Positions 31,497-43,352 of a DNA stretch of 64,000 bases are shown here, piece by piece; position 1 is the first letter of the stretch, and each line of letters starts with the position of its first letter. Made by a program: the position numbers and the translations under genes. The notes under the pieces were generated by a model. The model was not told the DNA's origin and made no database searches. It saw only the letters and a program-made list of their open reading frames with translations. The DNA comes from Phylloscopus collybita (lineage: Eukaryota > Chordata > Aves > Passeriformes > Phylloscopidae). The stretch is taken from contig JAJNNQ010000075.1 of assembly GCA_027886175.1 (NCBI GenBank), positions 785,001 through 849,000 of the forward strand. The letters are read 5' to 3'.

Positions 31497-32543
31497 TGAT
31501 GCTGGAATTGTCTGGGACACTCCCAATCCCCGGGTCTGCATGCTTAAAGCCACAAAGCCGTGCTCTGAAGGAGGCCTCTTGGATCTCTGGTGGGATCAAT
31601 GATCCCACGGGACACACCACCACGCTCCCACATTTTCTGCTGCACCTGGCTGCCACGGGGATGTGATAGGGATGAGCTGTGCTGAGCCTGGGAGCTGTTT
31701 TGTGCTGGTCCAGCAATGCCAAATGTGACGGGAGCTTGGCCTGCCCTTGAGGCCAAAGCTTTTAAACTCGGCGTGAGAGAGAGGCCAAAGATATTCCCCA
31801 TCAATCTCAACCCCGGAGCTCCAGCTGCAGCAGGAATGGGAAGGAATTGGATTCCAGCAGTTTGGCAGTTTTGTGAGCATAATTAACACACGTCATTGCC
31901 GGGAATTCTTGTGTAGTCCTACAGATTTTGACCCGTGTTTGGGGTATTCCTCTGGAGAACGCAGGTGGGAATCTGTTTCAAAAGGAATCTTTAGTGGGAC
32001 TTCCACATGTTCAAAGAGAGGGATTTCAAGCGTTCCCAAAATAATGACTGGGAGGTACAAGGGGGGGGAAAAAAAAAAGCCGGAATCTATTTCACATGCA
32101 CAATAATTTACTTTTAGATGTGCAGTAAAGATTTTATATGCACAATAATTTACTTTTACACGTGCAATGATGTTTTTACACATGGAATCATTCATTTTTA
32201 TGGATAAAAGCCGACCAATTAAAAACCTGGGTGTTAAACATCCCTCCCACCAATCCTGAAGGATTTGTTTTGGAATGAAACTTCACTCAGGCCTAACATC
32301 ATGACTTTTGTGCAGGATTATTGTTGCTTTCCCAGCTTGGTTCCATGTGCCGCACCTGATTCAATCCTAGTTCCCCCTCACGGGAAGTAGGAGCAGCTCC
32401 ATGGGCCATTGGAAGGGGATGTGAGGACCACATCATCTGGGTTACCACCTGGTTTTCCCCATGATCTATTCTGGTCACCTCCCTGAATCTACGGGAGGAA
32501 TATCAGTCCTGGCAGGAAGAGATGGGAAAACATTTATGGGATC
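31497..32543. other. Unique sequence with a short tandem repeat
   Basis: No gene is recognised. At 31555-31820 the sequence is repeat-free and includes two GAGGCCAAAG motifs (near 31750 and 31781). A 41-bp repeat lies at 32097-32200. Confidence 0.5.
32097..32200 (+). repeat. 41-bp tandem repeat, about 2.5 copies, AT-rich
   Basis: ATGCACAATAATTTACTTTT begins at 32097 and again at 32138, with a decayed third unit from about 32179. GTGCA and TGCAC half-motifs recur between units. Confidence 0.82.
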
Positions 32544-32776
32544 AGGGAATCATGGAATGGTTTGAATTGGAAGGGATTTCCAAGGTCATCTAGTCCATAG
32601 GCAAGGACAGTTTCCAATAGACCAGGTTGCTCCAAGCCTGGCCCAACCTGGCCTTGAACACTTCCAGGGATGGGACAGCCACAGCTTCTCTGGGAATTCC
32701 ATTCCAGGGTATCACCACCTCCACATGGAAAAAATTCTTTCCAATATCCCGTCTTTCGGTCTGAAGCCGTAGTGGT
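32544..32776 (-). mobile_element. CR1 LINE fragment, 3' end
   Basis: GGGAATCATGGAATGGTTTG, GACCAGGTTGCTCCAAGCC, ACTTCCAGGGATGGGACAGC and CACCTCCACATGGAAAAA, to CAATATCCCGTC. Confidence 0.94.
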
Positions 32777-34021
32777 GGGATTTTTCCATCCGTGGAGCTG
32801 AGCAATTGCAAGAACAATTTAAAGGCTCCAAAGGGTTCATAAAGCTCAGAGGAAAAGAGATAAGGCCATGAGAAGTTCCAGCTGCTGAAGGATCGATGGA
32901 AAAACTTTGTTCAGAGGCCTCAGATCTGCTTCCATCTTTTTTTCCATGAATCTCCTCACTTGGCCAGGTCAGATGAGGTCGGAGCTTCCATTTCTCAGGT
33001 GAGTATTCTGATCAGTTTAGGGGTCTGTGTTCCCTCAGTTTTTCCTGCATATTTAATTCCGTATTTAAACGGGATAAACTTCGGATCCCTCTGTCCAGGA
33101 TGGATGAATAATCTCCAGGAAGTTGAATAGAAAGGAAAATATCTCCTTGTTGTCCCTGAGGCTTCATCTCCATGGAAAACCCTCTCCTGCAGTGAACTGG
33201 CAAATTCACTGTCCATAGTTAATTCCAGGATGTTCTGAAGGAATAAAGGAACTGAAGAAATTAGGGAACGCTTGCCAGTATTCTGGAATCTGGTGGATTA
33301 AACGCCCCAGCTCAGGCCAGAGGGTCACCTCCAAGCAGGGCTGTCCTGGTCACGCTGAGCCTTTGCCAGTGGCAACTCAGTTACTTTGAGTGGGAATCTC
33401 AAATTACTGCAAACCTGGCAGATTCCATGGAAGAAGAGGTGGAAGGGACTGGAAATAGAAACAACAGTCCCCAGTCTAGGAAAAAATAAAAGAGATTCAC
33501 GGGATCACGGGATCCAGATTTTCTTTGGACAATCTGGGAGAGGAGGGAGGGAAAAGAGGAAAAAAGGAAAGTGGATGGTCAAGTGTAGCTAAACAACAAA
33601 AACTGAAACACTTTACCTTGGAGAAATCCCAATCCTGAAAAATAAACTGGTTTCGAGTTCATAAATGTTCAGTGGGAGCCTGATGCTGCAGGAAGTGAAA
33701 AAAGGTCTTTTCATCCAAAATTTCTGGGTTTTTTCAAGAAAAAAAATGCTTCCATCAAAGTTTTTTTTGGAGGATCCTGTTCCACCAGCTTTGACCACTG
33801 GAGTGATCAAGACTCTGGTTATTGAGTATTTTGAGCAAGAAAATGGGGAAAAATTGGTGAAAGTGTCAAGCCATTGGGAAATCCAATGGAGAAATGATCC
33901 AGAATTGTTATATATCAATGTCTCAATGGAAAGGGTGGGAATTCTGCTGGTTGGTGGTGTCCGCCTTTGACAACACTTCCCAAACAAAAGGGCTGAGAAA
34001 CACCCTAAGGATTTACCTGCA
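32777..34021. other. Unique non-coding sequence
   Basis: No gene or repeat is recognised apart from a purine-rich patch at 33530-33585. Confidence 0.6.
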
Positions 34022-34190
34022 AACCATCCTAAAAATCATCTCATTCCAACTCCCTGCCATGGGCAGGGATACATTCCACTATCCCAGGTTGCTCCACGTA
34101 CCATTCTGGGACACTTCCAAGGATGGGGCAGCCATAGCTTCTCTGGGAACTCCTTTCCAGGGCCTCACCAGCCTCAGAGTTAGCTCAGAA
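34022..34190 (-). mobile_element. CR1 LINE fragment, 3' end lacking its extreme tail
   Basis: ATCATCTCATTCCAACTCCC, CCATGGGCAGGGATACATTC and AGGTTGCTCC, then GGATGGGGCAGCCATAGC. The usual GAATCATGGAATGG tail is missing at the left edge. Confidence 0.88.
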
Positions 34191-35524
34191 CAGCTCCTTG
34201 ACTATTTTTCAAGGTTCATGGAAAAGTAAAAAATCGCCTGAAGGACAATTCAGCTGGTAGGAAAAAAAAAAAAAAAAAAAGGAAATGGTAAAATGAGAAT
34301 GATGAAAGGGGATGGTTAAAAAACAACCAAAGTGCCCCCCAAAGGATCATTCCCCCCCACCAAGAGTGACATGGGTTTGAAAAACTGGCTTAGAGGCAAA
34401 GGGACGGTGACAAGGGACACATCAAGTGGGGGGGGATAAAAAGGAATAAAGGACATTGGATTTGCACAAAAATGGAGGAAATCAGTGAGATGAGCAAAAA
34501 GCCAGGAGAGGCTCTGGCCAGTAGAGCTGAGGCCAGCAAAGAGTTGAAATACTTTGGGAACAGAAGGAGCTATAATAACCCCGGTATCGATTCCTCCTTG
34601 GAAGGGAAATGTGCAAAGCAGGCATTTTCCAGGGATATTTGTTTTGTATTTGGAGGGAAAAGCAGATTTGTTCCTGATTAAAGGGAAGGGATGGTTTACA
34701 GGCTGGCATTTAGTGGGGAACATTCCAAGCAGCCCCTCTTAAAAAACACTCAATGTGCTAAAAACAGGGATTAACTTTATCCAAGTGTTTTCTAGGATGT
34801 GGCCAAGAAGAATCAGGGTTTGTCTTCAAGATCCCAAGACATGGAAATCCAAGGGACAAGAGGAAAACTGGTGTCGTGTCAGTCTGTTAAGGAATGGGAA
34901 TGACTTGGTTAATTATTGCCTGCCATTGATTCCAGGCAAAATGAGGGAACACCTCACCAGGACTCGATTAATAAGGAATTACAGGAACATGATGCTAATC
35001 AGCAGGGGGTTATGGGAAATCGGTCTTGTCAAATTAAGCAGCTTTTATAAACGCAATTAGAAGAGGGAGGATAATTAACGAACTTTCAAAGGGTTGGGAT
35101 TGAGCGGCTGGGGGAGATGTTGAAATCCAGAAGTTTTGGTTCAAAAAATGGCATTTGGGAAGCGGGAGGAACAACGGGAGTTGTATCCGTTCCTGGAATC
35201 CCAATCCTTTAACCACAACATTCACACGGCACAACGATATCCAAGCAATATCCGTGCAGGCTGTGAGATCCAAAACCTTGGAAAAGCTGATGGTTTTTGA
35301 CACTCAAGTCCATACATTGATAAAGAGAGACCCTCCAAGGTGGCTCCTCAAAATGAAGGCAGAAAGTGCCTTTTGTCCTGTCACCAAAAGGGACAACTGG
35401 AACATGTTTTGGTCTTGTAGGTTTGCTCCTAGATAAATTTAGCATAAATTGGCTTTGTGTTGCCCTCCTCTCCGTGTTGTCCCAAGTCCAGAGGTCACTC
35501 AGTTGATCAATGGGAGATCAACTC
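34191..35524. other. Unique sequence with an AT-rich candidate block
   Basis: No gene is recognised. An A tract lies at 34261-34281. At 34900-35095 there is an AT-rich block listed separately. Confidence 0.55.
34900..35095. promoter_or_regulatory. AT-rich block dense in TAAT cores
   Basis: Contains GGTTAATTATTGCC, CGATTAATAAGG, GATGCTAATCAGCAG, CGCAATTAGAAG and GGATAATTAACG within about 200 bp. This homeodomain-type site density is unusual for the window. It is a candidate developmental enhancer with no proof of conservation. Confidence 0.3.
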
Positions 35525-35907
35525 TTCTCTTCTGGGAGAGTTGAGAATGTCCAGCCTGGAGAGGGGAAGGCTCCAAGGAGAACTTCTTTTGCCTAAAGGG
35601 GCTCCAAGAGAGCTGGAGAGGAACTTTGAGCAAGGGACGGAGAGCAGGGCAAGGGGGAATGGCTTCCCACTGCCAGACAAAAAAGAGTTGGGATTTTGGG
35701 AAGGAATTCTTCCCTGTGAGAGCAGCGAGGCCCTGGCACAGGTTTCCCAGAGAAGCTGTGGCTGCCCCATTCCTGGAAATGTTCAAGTCCAGATTGGATG
35801 TGGCTTGGAGCAATTTGGGATAGTGGAAGGTGTCCCTGCTCATGGCAGGGAGGTGGAACTGGATGATTAACCCAAACCATTCCATGATTCCATGCTTCTA
35901 TGACTGA
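35525..35907 (+). mobile_element. CR1 LINE fragment, about 380 bp
   Basis: TCCAGCCTGGAGAGGGGAAG, AGCTGGAGAGGAACTTTGAG, GGGGGAATGGCTTCCC, CAGAGAAGCTGTGGCTGCCC and GTGTCCCTGCTCATGGCAGG, to CCATTCCATGATTCC. Confidence 0.95.
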
Positions 35908-36093
35908 GCTGTTGGAATCTACATTGGGTGGTGACTTAGGGGGTCACCTCTATGGTGCTGGGCACTGTCATCCCAAACCATCCCAAATGGAAAACTCTCC
36001 CCAGGCTGCAGGATGAACACATTCCATGAATTTTAACCTCAGACCTCTGTATTTTGGCTGTGGGGAGAAGTGACTGCAGACTGTGCTTCCTTC

Positions 36094-36172
36094 TTGGAGT
36101 CATGGAACAGTTTGGTTTGGAAGGGACTTTACAGATCACCAGCTTCCAACCCCTTGCCATGGGCAGGGACAC
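36094..36172 (-). mobile_element. Very short CR1 3' tail
   Basis: GGAGTCATGGAACAGTTTGG, AAGGGACTTTACAGATCACC and CCATGGGCAGGGACACC; only the last 80 bp of CR1 are present. Confidence 0.85.
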
Positions 36173-36863
36173 CAGAATTCCTGCAGAATTGGATGTGGCT
36201 GCCAGACCACATCTTATGGGATGATCCTGACGGGGAAATCAGGAATGTCAGGCCGTGTCCCTGATTTCCGATCGACCTGCTCCATCCCCTCTCCCATTCC
36301 CATGCATCTTCCCCTCCCGCACTCCATAAAACTCCTCCTCTCAATTGAGATGCTCTGGTTTATTTGGGCTGCGAAATCTACTTAAACCATTTTAATTTGT
36401 CTTGTTTGGATATGGGCATCATTTGGATCATGTTTTATGGGCACCCGGATCATTTTCCTTCCTGTAAATCGTCCCTTTAGTTACTGAGGCTTCTGGGAAG
36501 TTGTAAATCCTCCCTCCCATCTTTTCCATGGAGTTTACGTTGTTTTACAGCTTCATTAATAGGTTCTCTCCCAGCGAGGTTGATGAAAGTTATTGACCTA
36601 ATCATAACCTATTAATTATGACAGTAAATCCCACTCTTAGAAATGTTTTACTGAGCAAATGTTACTCAGAAAATCTGCGGGTTAAACTGCAGATCCAAGA
36701 ACTTTAAATCTCCCATTCACTGCCCCAGTCATGGAGCCTTGGGAGAAGCTTGTGGAGTCCTGCTGGCTTGGGGAAGTTCTCATTTAGGGAGATTTCAGTT
36801 TTCCTAAACATTTACATGTTTGAATCTAACATGGAAACTGAGACACATTCAGTTCTCCTTCTT
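36173..36863. other. Unique sequence with an AT-rich inverted repeat block
   Basis: No gene is recognised. The part from about 36360 to 36700 is AT-rich and listed separately. Confidence 0.55.
36360..36700. promoter_or_regulatory. AT-rich candidate regulatory block
   Basis: ATTAATAGGTT (36555-36565) and AACCTATTAAT (36606-36616) form a perfect 11-bp inverted repeat spaced 40 bp apart. TTAATTATGACAG nearby combines a TAAT core with a TGACAG TALE-type site. No transposon is recognised. Function is inferred only. Confidence 0.32.
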
Positions 36864-37104
36864 AGAATCATGGAATCATTTAGGTAGGAAAAGCCCTCAA
36901 GTCCAACTCTTCCCCAGCACTCCCAAAGCCACCACTAAACCATGTCCCCGAGTGCCACATCCACATGGCTTTTAAATCCCTCCAGGAGTGATGACTCAAC
37001 CATTGCCCTGTTCCAGTGCTTGACAATCCTTTCATTGAAGGAATTCTTCCTGATATCCCACCTAAACCTCCCCTTGTGCTCGTTGAGGCTGTTTCCTCTC
37101 TCTC
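36864..37104 (-). mobile_element. CR1 LINE fragment, GCCACCACTAAACCATG-type tail
   Basis: GAATCATGGAATCATTTAGG, CCAAAGCCACCACTAAACC, GTGCCACATCCACATGGC and TTGAAGGAATTCTTCCTG. Identity ends at a long T tract. Confidence 0.92.
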
Positions 37105-37105
37105 T

Positions 37106-37107
<2 letters not shown>

Positions 37108-37157
<50 letters not shown>
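37108..37157 (+). repeat. Poly(T) tract of 50
   Basis: Uninterrupted T run between a minus and a plus CR1 copy. CR1 lacks a poly(A) tail, so the tract is not explained by CR1 retrotransposition. Confidence 0.93.
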
Positions 37158-37239
37158 CTTTGGGAAAGCACAATTAGTAAGGAATTTACTAACTTCTATC
37201 CAAAGCCCACCATAGGTAGGGGAATATTCCAAGTATCTG

Positions 37240-37415
37240 CCCAGAGAATCTGTGGACTCCTCATCCCTGGAAGTGTCAAGGCCAGGTTGGATGAGGCTTT
37301 GTGCGATCTAGGGTAGTGGAAAGTGTCCCTGCCCATGGCAGGGGGTTGGAATGAAAGGATCTTTGAGGTCCTTTCCATTTCCTTTCCTAAACCATTCTAA
37401 GATTCCATGATTTCC
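37240..37415 (+). mobile_element. CR1 LINE fragment, 3' end
   Basis: CATCCCTGGAAGTGTCAAGG, CCAGGTTGGATGAGGC, GTGTCCCTGCCCATGGCAGG and AAACCATTCTAAGATTCC. Opposite in orientation to, and of a different tail type from, 36864-37104. Confidence 0.92.
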
Positions 37416-38124
37416 CACAATCACCTCCAGGACAGGTTTTTTTACTGGAAGAACCCAGCTCCAGAAAACAACATCCCTAAAGCTGCACTGGGATCCCCTA
37501 AAACCAGGCAAGGAATGTTTCTATTCCCTAAATCTCTCCCTTCCAGAGGCAGATCCATCACTCCTGTTGGAAGTGCTTCTTTAGGATACACTCCCTGTAG
37601 CTCAGCTGCTGAGCGAGCAGCTCCCTTCTGCATCCTCAAATCCCTTGGGAAAACCACTTTGCTTATGAGGCAGAGAGAGAAACGTCTCCCGGGAGTCCAA
37701 GTGCTTCCATCAGCCTTTCGGAGTAGCCATCCGTGGTAGGAACTGCAAGAGGTCCCAGCTGGGCTCCAGGGTCTGGATTAAATAAGCATTAGAAGTTCGG
37801 ATATGCACAGGGAATTTATTGGAGAGACACACATGGGTATCCGTTTATCCAGAAACTTCCACAGGATCCCACCTCTGTGTCCCGATGTGCGTCCACGTAT
37901 TCCAAGTTCATGCTCCCAACATGCAGTTGATGGCAATAAAAATGCTCAAAGAACTTTTTCCTGCTAGATACCCTGAATTCATGGATGAGCATCCATCCCA
38001 CTGTGCAGGTGGGGAAGCTGTAAGGAAGCAGCTCAAAGGGAGGAGGAGATGGGAGCAAGGGATGAGTATTGCTCCAAATCTCATGGCAGCACTGTGGGTT
38101 TGGAAGGAATGTTGTGAAGAATAT
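37416..38124. other. Unique non-coding sequence
   Basis: No gene or repeat is recognised. Confidence 0.6.
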
Positions 38125-38337
38125 TTTTTTTTTCCTGGGAGGGTGGCGAGGCACAGGAATAGATTTCCCAGAAAAGCTGTGGCTGTCTCATCCCTGGAAG
38201 TGTCCAAGGCCAGGTTGGACAGGGCTTGGAGCAACCTGGGATAGTGGAAGATGTCCCTGCCCGTGGCAGGGGATGGGACTGGATGATCTTTAAGTTCCCT
38301 TCCAACCCAAGCCATTCCATGATTTTATGATTCCATG
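38125..38337 (+). mobile_element. CR1 LINE fragment, 3' end
   Basis: GGGAGGGTGGCGAGGCACAG, AAAGCTGTGGCTGTCTC, AGGCCAGGTTGGACAGGGC and CTGGATGATCTTTAAG, to CCATGATTTTATGATTCC. Possibly extends left to about 38040 in decayed form. Confidence 0.94.
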
Positions 38338-41300
38338 AAGGTCAAGAAGCAGGAGAGAAGAAAGAGAAGATGAGGAAGGAATGCAGAGGAAGGTGGTGAG
38401 GTTAGAAACAGGAAGGTCCTTTCCAAGGCTGTTTAAAATGAAGCTGAATATGGAAAGATGGAGAAGATTGCAAGAATTTTGTTGGGATTTTTTTGGTAAT
38501 TTTTAAACAATTCTCAGTTTTCCAGAGGATTCCAATAATTGTAATATCCTTTTGGAGTGACAAACACTCATGGACATAGCAGTGAAGTTCCTCCTGTTTC
38601 TTGTTGTGTCTCCATTTCTGTTCCTGCCATCCCTGATATAAAAATCAGCTCCTTTTCCACCACTTCCACAATTTTACCTCTTAATTCCCACTGAAACTTC
38701 CAGGAAAATTTCCTTTTGACCATCACCTGATGCGGACTGTGAACTATTTGATTTTTGCTGGGAGGTTGTTTCACATGCTCTGTACCAGTCTCCAAACACA
38801 TTCCTGGGAATTTCAGGTCTGTTTCCATGATTGCACTTTCAATAACTCCACTCACACACTTCTGGAATTTGGGAGACGTGTTGGGATTTACATACCAAAG
38901 CATAAAGCACTTGGATCAACCCAGCGAACCCTCCTCACTTCCAGACATATTTTCCATGTGTCCAACAGAGAGAATAAGACCTTGTCAGGTGCTTAAGTGC
39001 CAAGAGGTGTTTTGGATAAAAAAATTTGTGGGATATGAAGGCCTCATTTATTTTGGAAGTGCTCCACGTCCTTCAGAGCTTTTGTGGAGATTTGAAACAA
39101 GGTGAGAAATATTGGGTGCTCCATGGGTGGAATCCCAAGGGATAAAAATGGGAAAAATATCAGGTAATAGTAGCCTGAAGAGTGGAAATAATGTGGATTT
39201 CTCCTTCCTGACTCCCAGTTATCCAAATGGCTCATTTTTCCTTGAAAATGGTGTTATGGAGAAAATGGCCTATTGGCTTGCCACAGTCCCTGTTCTCTGC
39301 AGGAAAATCCTGGATATGGGTGTTGAAATGGAAAATAACTTTCCTGATGTGCTTGGATAATTCCCAAGGCTCTGTTTTACTGCTGTAATGGCAGAGATGA
39401 TGAGTTTTGTTCCTCATCAGGAATCCTAATTTTGGAATAGAGGATCAACCATTTGCCTGCAGGAACAGCTCAGCAGGAAAGTCAGAATTCCTCATAGTCC
39501 CTCTTCCCTGGTTCAGTTCCAAAGCAAGGATGGGACTCCTACTGGTCTGCAGGAGTAGGGGCAAAGAGAAGCATCCGAGGTTTGGACACTCCAAGCTGGA
39601 AAAATCAGAGTTTTTGGGGAAGCTACACTTCTGTCTGTAATTAGAGATTATTTCCAACCCCAACTTCCAGCTCCCTCCCAGTATTCATTAGCCTTTCATT
39701 GGTTAAAAATGACATAAATTTAAATTAATCATTTATAGGAACAAAAATAGTAGTTCATATCCTCAAATAGAAAAAATGCTGGCAAGTTGTTTTAGGAGAT
39801 GCTGCAATTCCATTCTGGGCTTCCTCATCTTTTTTTCCCTCTGGATACCAAGGGATGGAAATGCAGTTCCTGCCTTTGGAATTCTCACAGCAATGGTAAA
39901 GGCAGGATTTTGCCCCAGGGTGCCACAAGTGTCACTAAATATTCCAGAATTGTCATTTTAAGGGATAGAGAGAGGGAAAAAGAAACCCAGTGGGAAAGGA
40001 TAAGGTCTTCAGGAGAAGGATTTAGGCCTGAGGAATCCATGGATGGAAAGAGAAGGAGGAAAGGGAAAAGATAGCAGTGAGAGAACAGGTCCAGGGTGAG
40101 GAAATTGGGCAAAAAAGAATGTGCCAGATTCTGCTGTGTTTTCTGCCCCTGGGCTCAGACCCACACAGCTCACTGCGTGTGATTCGTCGAAAAACAGCTG
40201 GATGGCCCCGGGATGAGGAAAATTCCTGGCGTATCCCTAATTAACCATACCTTCAGCACCTCAGACAGCTCCTCCTGACCCTGCGGGGTGGATGCATCCA
40301 ACAAACTCCCTCCACGCCAAGAGACCCTGCTGGGTGACGAGGAGGGAGCAAGTCATCCATGTTTTCCCATCCAGCACCCAAGGGGGGCTGAGGATGTGGC
40401 TGGAGGTCATGGCTGATCCTGGCGCTGATGCCACAGGGCTGTGAATTCCCGTCCTGGTGCCGCCGTCCCTCCCTGTGAGGCTCATTCCCCCCCGGAAGAG
40501 GGACCGGCCGGCGCAGCCGAGCGCCAGAGCTGTCGAGAGATGAAATCAGAGCCGGCCCAGCTTGGGTTGCAGGGACAGCTTTCTGTTCCCATTAATAATT
40601 CAGGGATTCCCCTGGGGGCGGGAAGGTGACATCATATCCCACCCTTTTCCCATCGCCACCCCGCCTTTCCCTTCCCTCTTTCCCATCGTTCCTCTGCATC
40701 CAAAGAGATGGGGACATCTCGGCACCATGCTGTGTTACCCCCCAAAAGATGACATCTCCTGGAAATGGAATTCCCAGTCCTTGTTTGCCAGAGGTTTGGT
40801 TTGCTTCAGCCACCCAGTGAAGGAGAAGAAACCTCGGGAATCATTCTCTCCCTCTGGCCTTTCCCGGGGAGTTTGGCCATTCCAGGATGGTTTTACTGAG
40901 TCAGTGGGAGCAGTTTGGTGTCGTCTCTTTTAGGGAAGGACTGTAGGGAAACAATAGAGAAAGATCCTAGAAGGATTCCAAGTAGAACAAAAGGCCCGAG
41001 TTTCACAGACAATCGGCAAGGAAGGATCCTGCAGTGTGGAATAGTGCTGGAGTTTTTTTCCTGCTGGTTCGTGCTGGGAATACAGGCTGTGGCTGTGGTT
41101 TGGAGGCAGAGATTGTCGCTGTGAGGGTGACACCAGTCACCACTGAAGGAATCCTTTCCTTCAGGTCCTCCTTTCCTTCAGTCCTGGTCCTCAGCCATCC
41201 GTGCAACCAAACCTGAGGGAAAGTGGCTTTTTTTTTTGTGAGCATCTCCACATGGCCCCTCTTCCACACTGAAACTCATGACCTTTGGTGTCCAAGTCCA

Positions 41301-41378
41301 CCCTTGTGGTGGTATTGGCAGTATTGGAGTGTGACAGAGGCTGGAAAATATCTTGGAAGGATCCAGAGAAACCAATAG
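38338..41378. other. Unique non-coding sequence
   Basis: This is a 3-kb stretch without a recognised repeat or gene. An AT-rich patch at about 39690-39775 includes CATTAGCCTTTCATTGG and TAAATTAATCATTTATAGG. A small CpG-richer patch lies at about 40440-40560. Nothing more can be supported. Confidence 0.55.
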
Positions 41379-41525
41379 ATCATGGAATCATAGAATGGGT
41401 TGAGTTGGAAGTGACTTCAAGAGTTACCTAATTCCAGCTCTCTCCAAGAACAGGGGACCTTCCACTGGACCAGGAGCCCTCTCCAGCCTGGTCTTGGACA
41501 CCTCTTTAGATCCCTAAATATTTTC
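41379..41525 (-). mobile_element. CR1 LINE fragment, 3' end
   Basis: ATCATGGAATCATAGAATGG, TTGGAAGTGACTTCAAGAG and CCACTGGACCAGGAGCCC; a decayed minus-strand tail. Confidence 0.85.
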
Positions 41526-42860
41526 TGGATACTTTGCCAGGACTGTGTGAGAAACACAACAACGAGGGAGCAACAGCTTTCCTGGGAGAAGGCCAGAAAT
41601 CCTCCTGTGTGTGACTTGTGGAACTCTTCCTGCACTTTTTGGGACACTCAGATACCCCAAGTTTATGCCTTATTTTCCTTTTTTTTTCCCTTTTTTTCCC
41701 TTTTTTTTTTTTTTTTCCTCTCTGCAAAGTGCATTTTTCATATGGAATCATTCCTGGGGAGCTTTGGGATCAACCTGGGCTGGTTCAGTCCCACCATAAC
41801 CACCCAGCAGAAATTTCAGCCGTGGCCAGGGGTATGGCAGTGCCTAAGGCCTTGTGTCACTTAGAAATTCCCAGCAAGTGGATTTGCCCCAGAAGAGGGA
41901 CCCGAAAGATGGATTTGAGCCAACTCAGCCATGGGCGTGGGGTTTGCTCATCCCCACGTGCCCAAATCACCCATGGTTGAAGGGTGATGGGGATTCAGTT
42001 GCTGCAACGTCTCAATTTGTGTCTTAAAAACACGGATGAGGAATTTCTCTGGATTTGCAAAGGGGTTTGGAACTTCTAATAAATGTCTTTATCCCTTCCT
42101 TCCCCAAATTTCTTTTTTTTTTCTTTTTTTTAAGCTTTATCAAAGGAAGAAGGGCTTTTCTGGACTTCTGCCATGAGGCATCTTTACCCCTCTTTCAGCA
42201 CAGCCCAGAGGAATTCCCTGCAGACTCCAAACCAGCTGAACATCCCTAATCTCCTATTATTCCACATTATTCCTCTCCTGAGCGTCTCCTGGTTTGGAAT
42301 CAGGCCCTGCATAGTTCATTTTTCCCTGTTTAATTTCTCGACCTCCTCTTTTTCCTCAAGGATTCCAAGCGTTAACACAAAGAAACTCCGGCTGAGCTGT
42401 CTGATTTATCCATCTCCTCACCTTGACTTTATTTCCTGGTCGCAATTCCAAGTGCTAATGTTACGTTCCTGGTTTAAGTATCTGATTTATCCACCCTCAC
42501 CTCCCCCATTACTTCATGTTACGGGTTTGAAATGTTAATTTTAATAATAAAAGTTTTACGCCCCCGGTGCTTTCTGTGCTAACATGGGGACATTATTTCC
42601 TAGGACGAGGGTTTTAAAAGCTAATGTCCTAATGCTGCTTTAATTGTGGGATTTATTCCTGCTAAGGCAGCTCCTGGAAGCATGTGGGGGTAGGAGGAAA
42701 TCCATGGCCGGTGGCAATGTCTCTTCTGGTGTTTGGTGGGAAGAGCAGATTCCTGAACCCAAGCTGGAGAAGGAAAAGTAATGATTTTCCTAAGGAGGTA
42801 TCCAAGGCTTCAAAAAGGGTGATGATGCATTTAATGCAAGAGTGGTCTTATGGGGGAAAA
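41526..42860. other. Unique sequence with T-rich tracts and an AT-rich block
   Basis: No gene is recognised. T-rich with C interruptions at 41671-41716 and 42112-42131. The block at 42350-42670 is described separately. Confidence 0.55.
42350..42670. promoter_or_regulatory. Candidate regulatory block with weak 80-bp internal periodicity
   Basis: ATTCCAAGCGTTAAC (42362) recurs as ATTCCAAGTGCTAAT (42445), and CTGATTTATCCATC (42401) recurs as CTGATTTATCCACC (42482). This is a diverged tandem duplication of about 81-83 bp. Further TTAAT and GCTAAT motifs follow to 42640. It could be an old duplicated enhancer module; this is inference. Confidence 0.33.
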
Positions 42861-43352
42861 GAGAATCATGGGAGAATAGGATCATTTAGGTTGGAAAAAC
42901 CCTCTAAAATCACTGAGTCCAGCTGTTAAGCCAGCACTGCCAAGGCCACCACCAAACCATGTCCACAAGTGCCACGTTTATGCCTTTTAAATCCCTCCAG
43001 TGATGGTGACACCAATACTGCTCTGGACAGCTGTGTCAAGGCTGGACAACTCTTTCCACAAGGAAGTTTTTCCAATATCCGATGTAAATCCCCCCTGGTG
43101 GATCTTGAGGCTGTCTCTGCTTGTCCTGTCTCTTGTTCCCCGGGAGCAGAGCCTGAAACTCTCCTGTCAGAGACTTGTGGAGACCCAAAAGATTCTTCCT
43201 GAGCCTCCTTTTCTCCAGCTGAGCCTCCTCCAGCTCCCTCAGCCGCTCCTGGCTCCCCAGACCCTTCCCTCTGTTCCCTTCCCTGAGGACATTCCAGCCC
43301 CTCAATGTCTTTCTTGTCGTGAGGAGCCAGATCTGTTCTGATCCCAGAATTC
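42861..43352 (-). mobile_element. CR1 LINE fragment, about 490 bp
   Basis: GAATCATGGGAGAATAGGAT, AAGGCCACCACCAAACCATG, CTCTTTCCACAAGGAAG, CTTGTTCCCCGGGAGCAGAG and CTCCTTTTCTCCAGCTGAGC. The 376-codon minus-strand open frame that overlaps it is CR1-derived over much of its C-terminal part and is not a gene. Confidence 0.95.
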
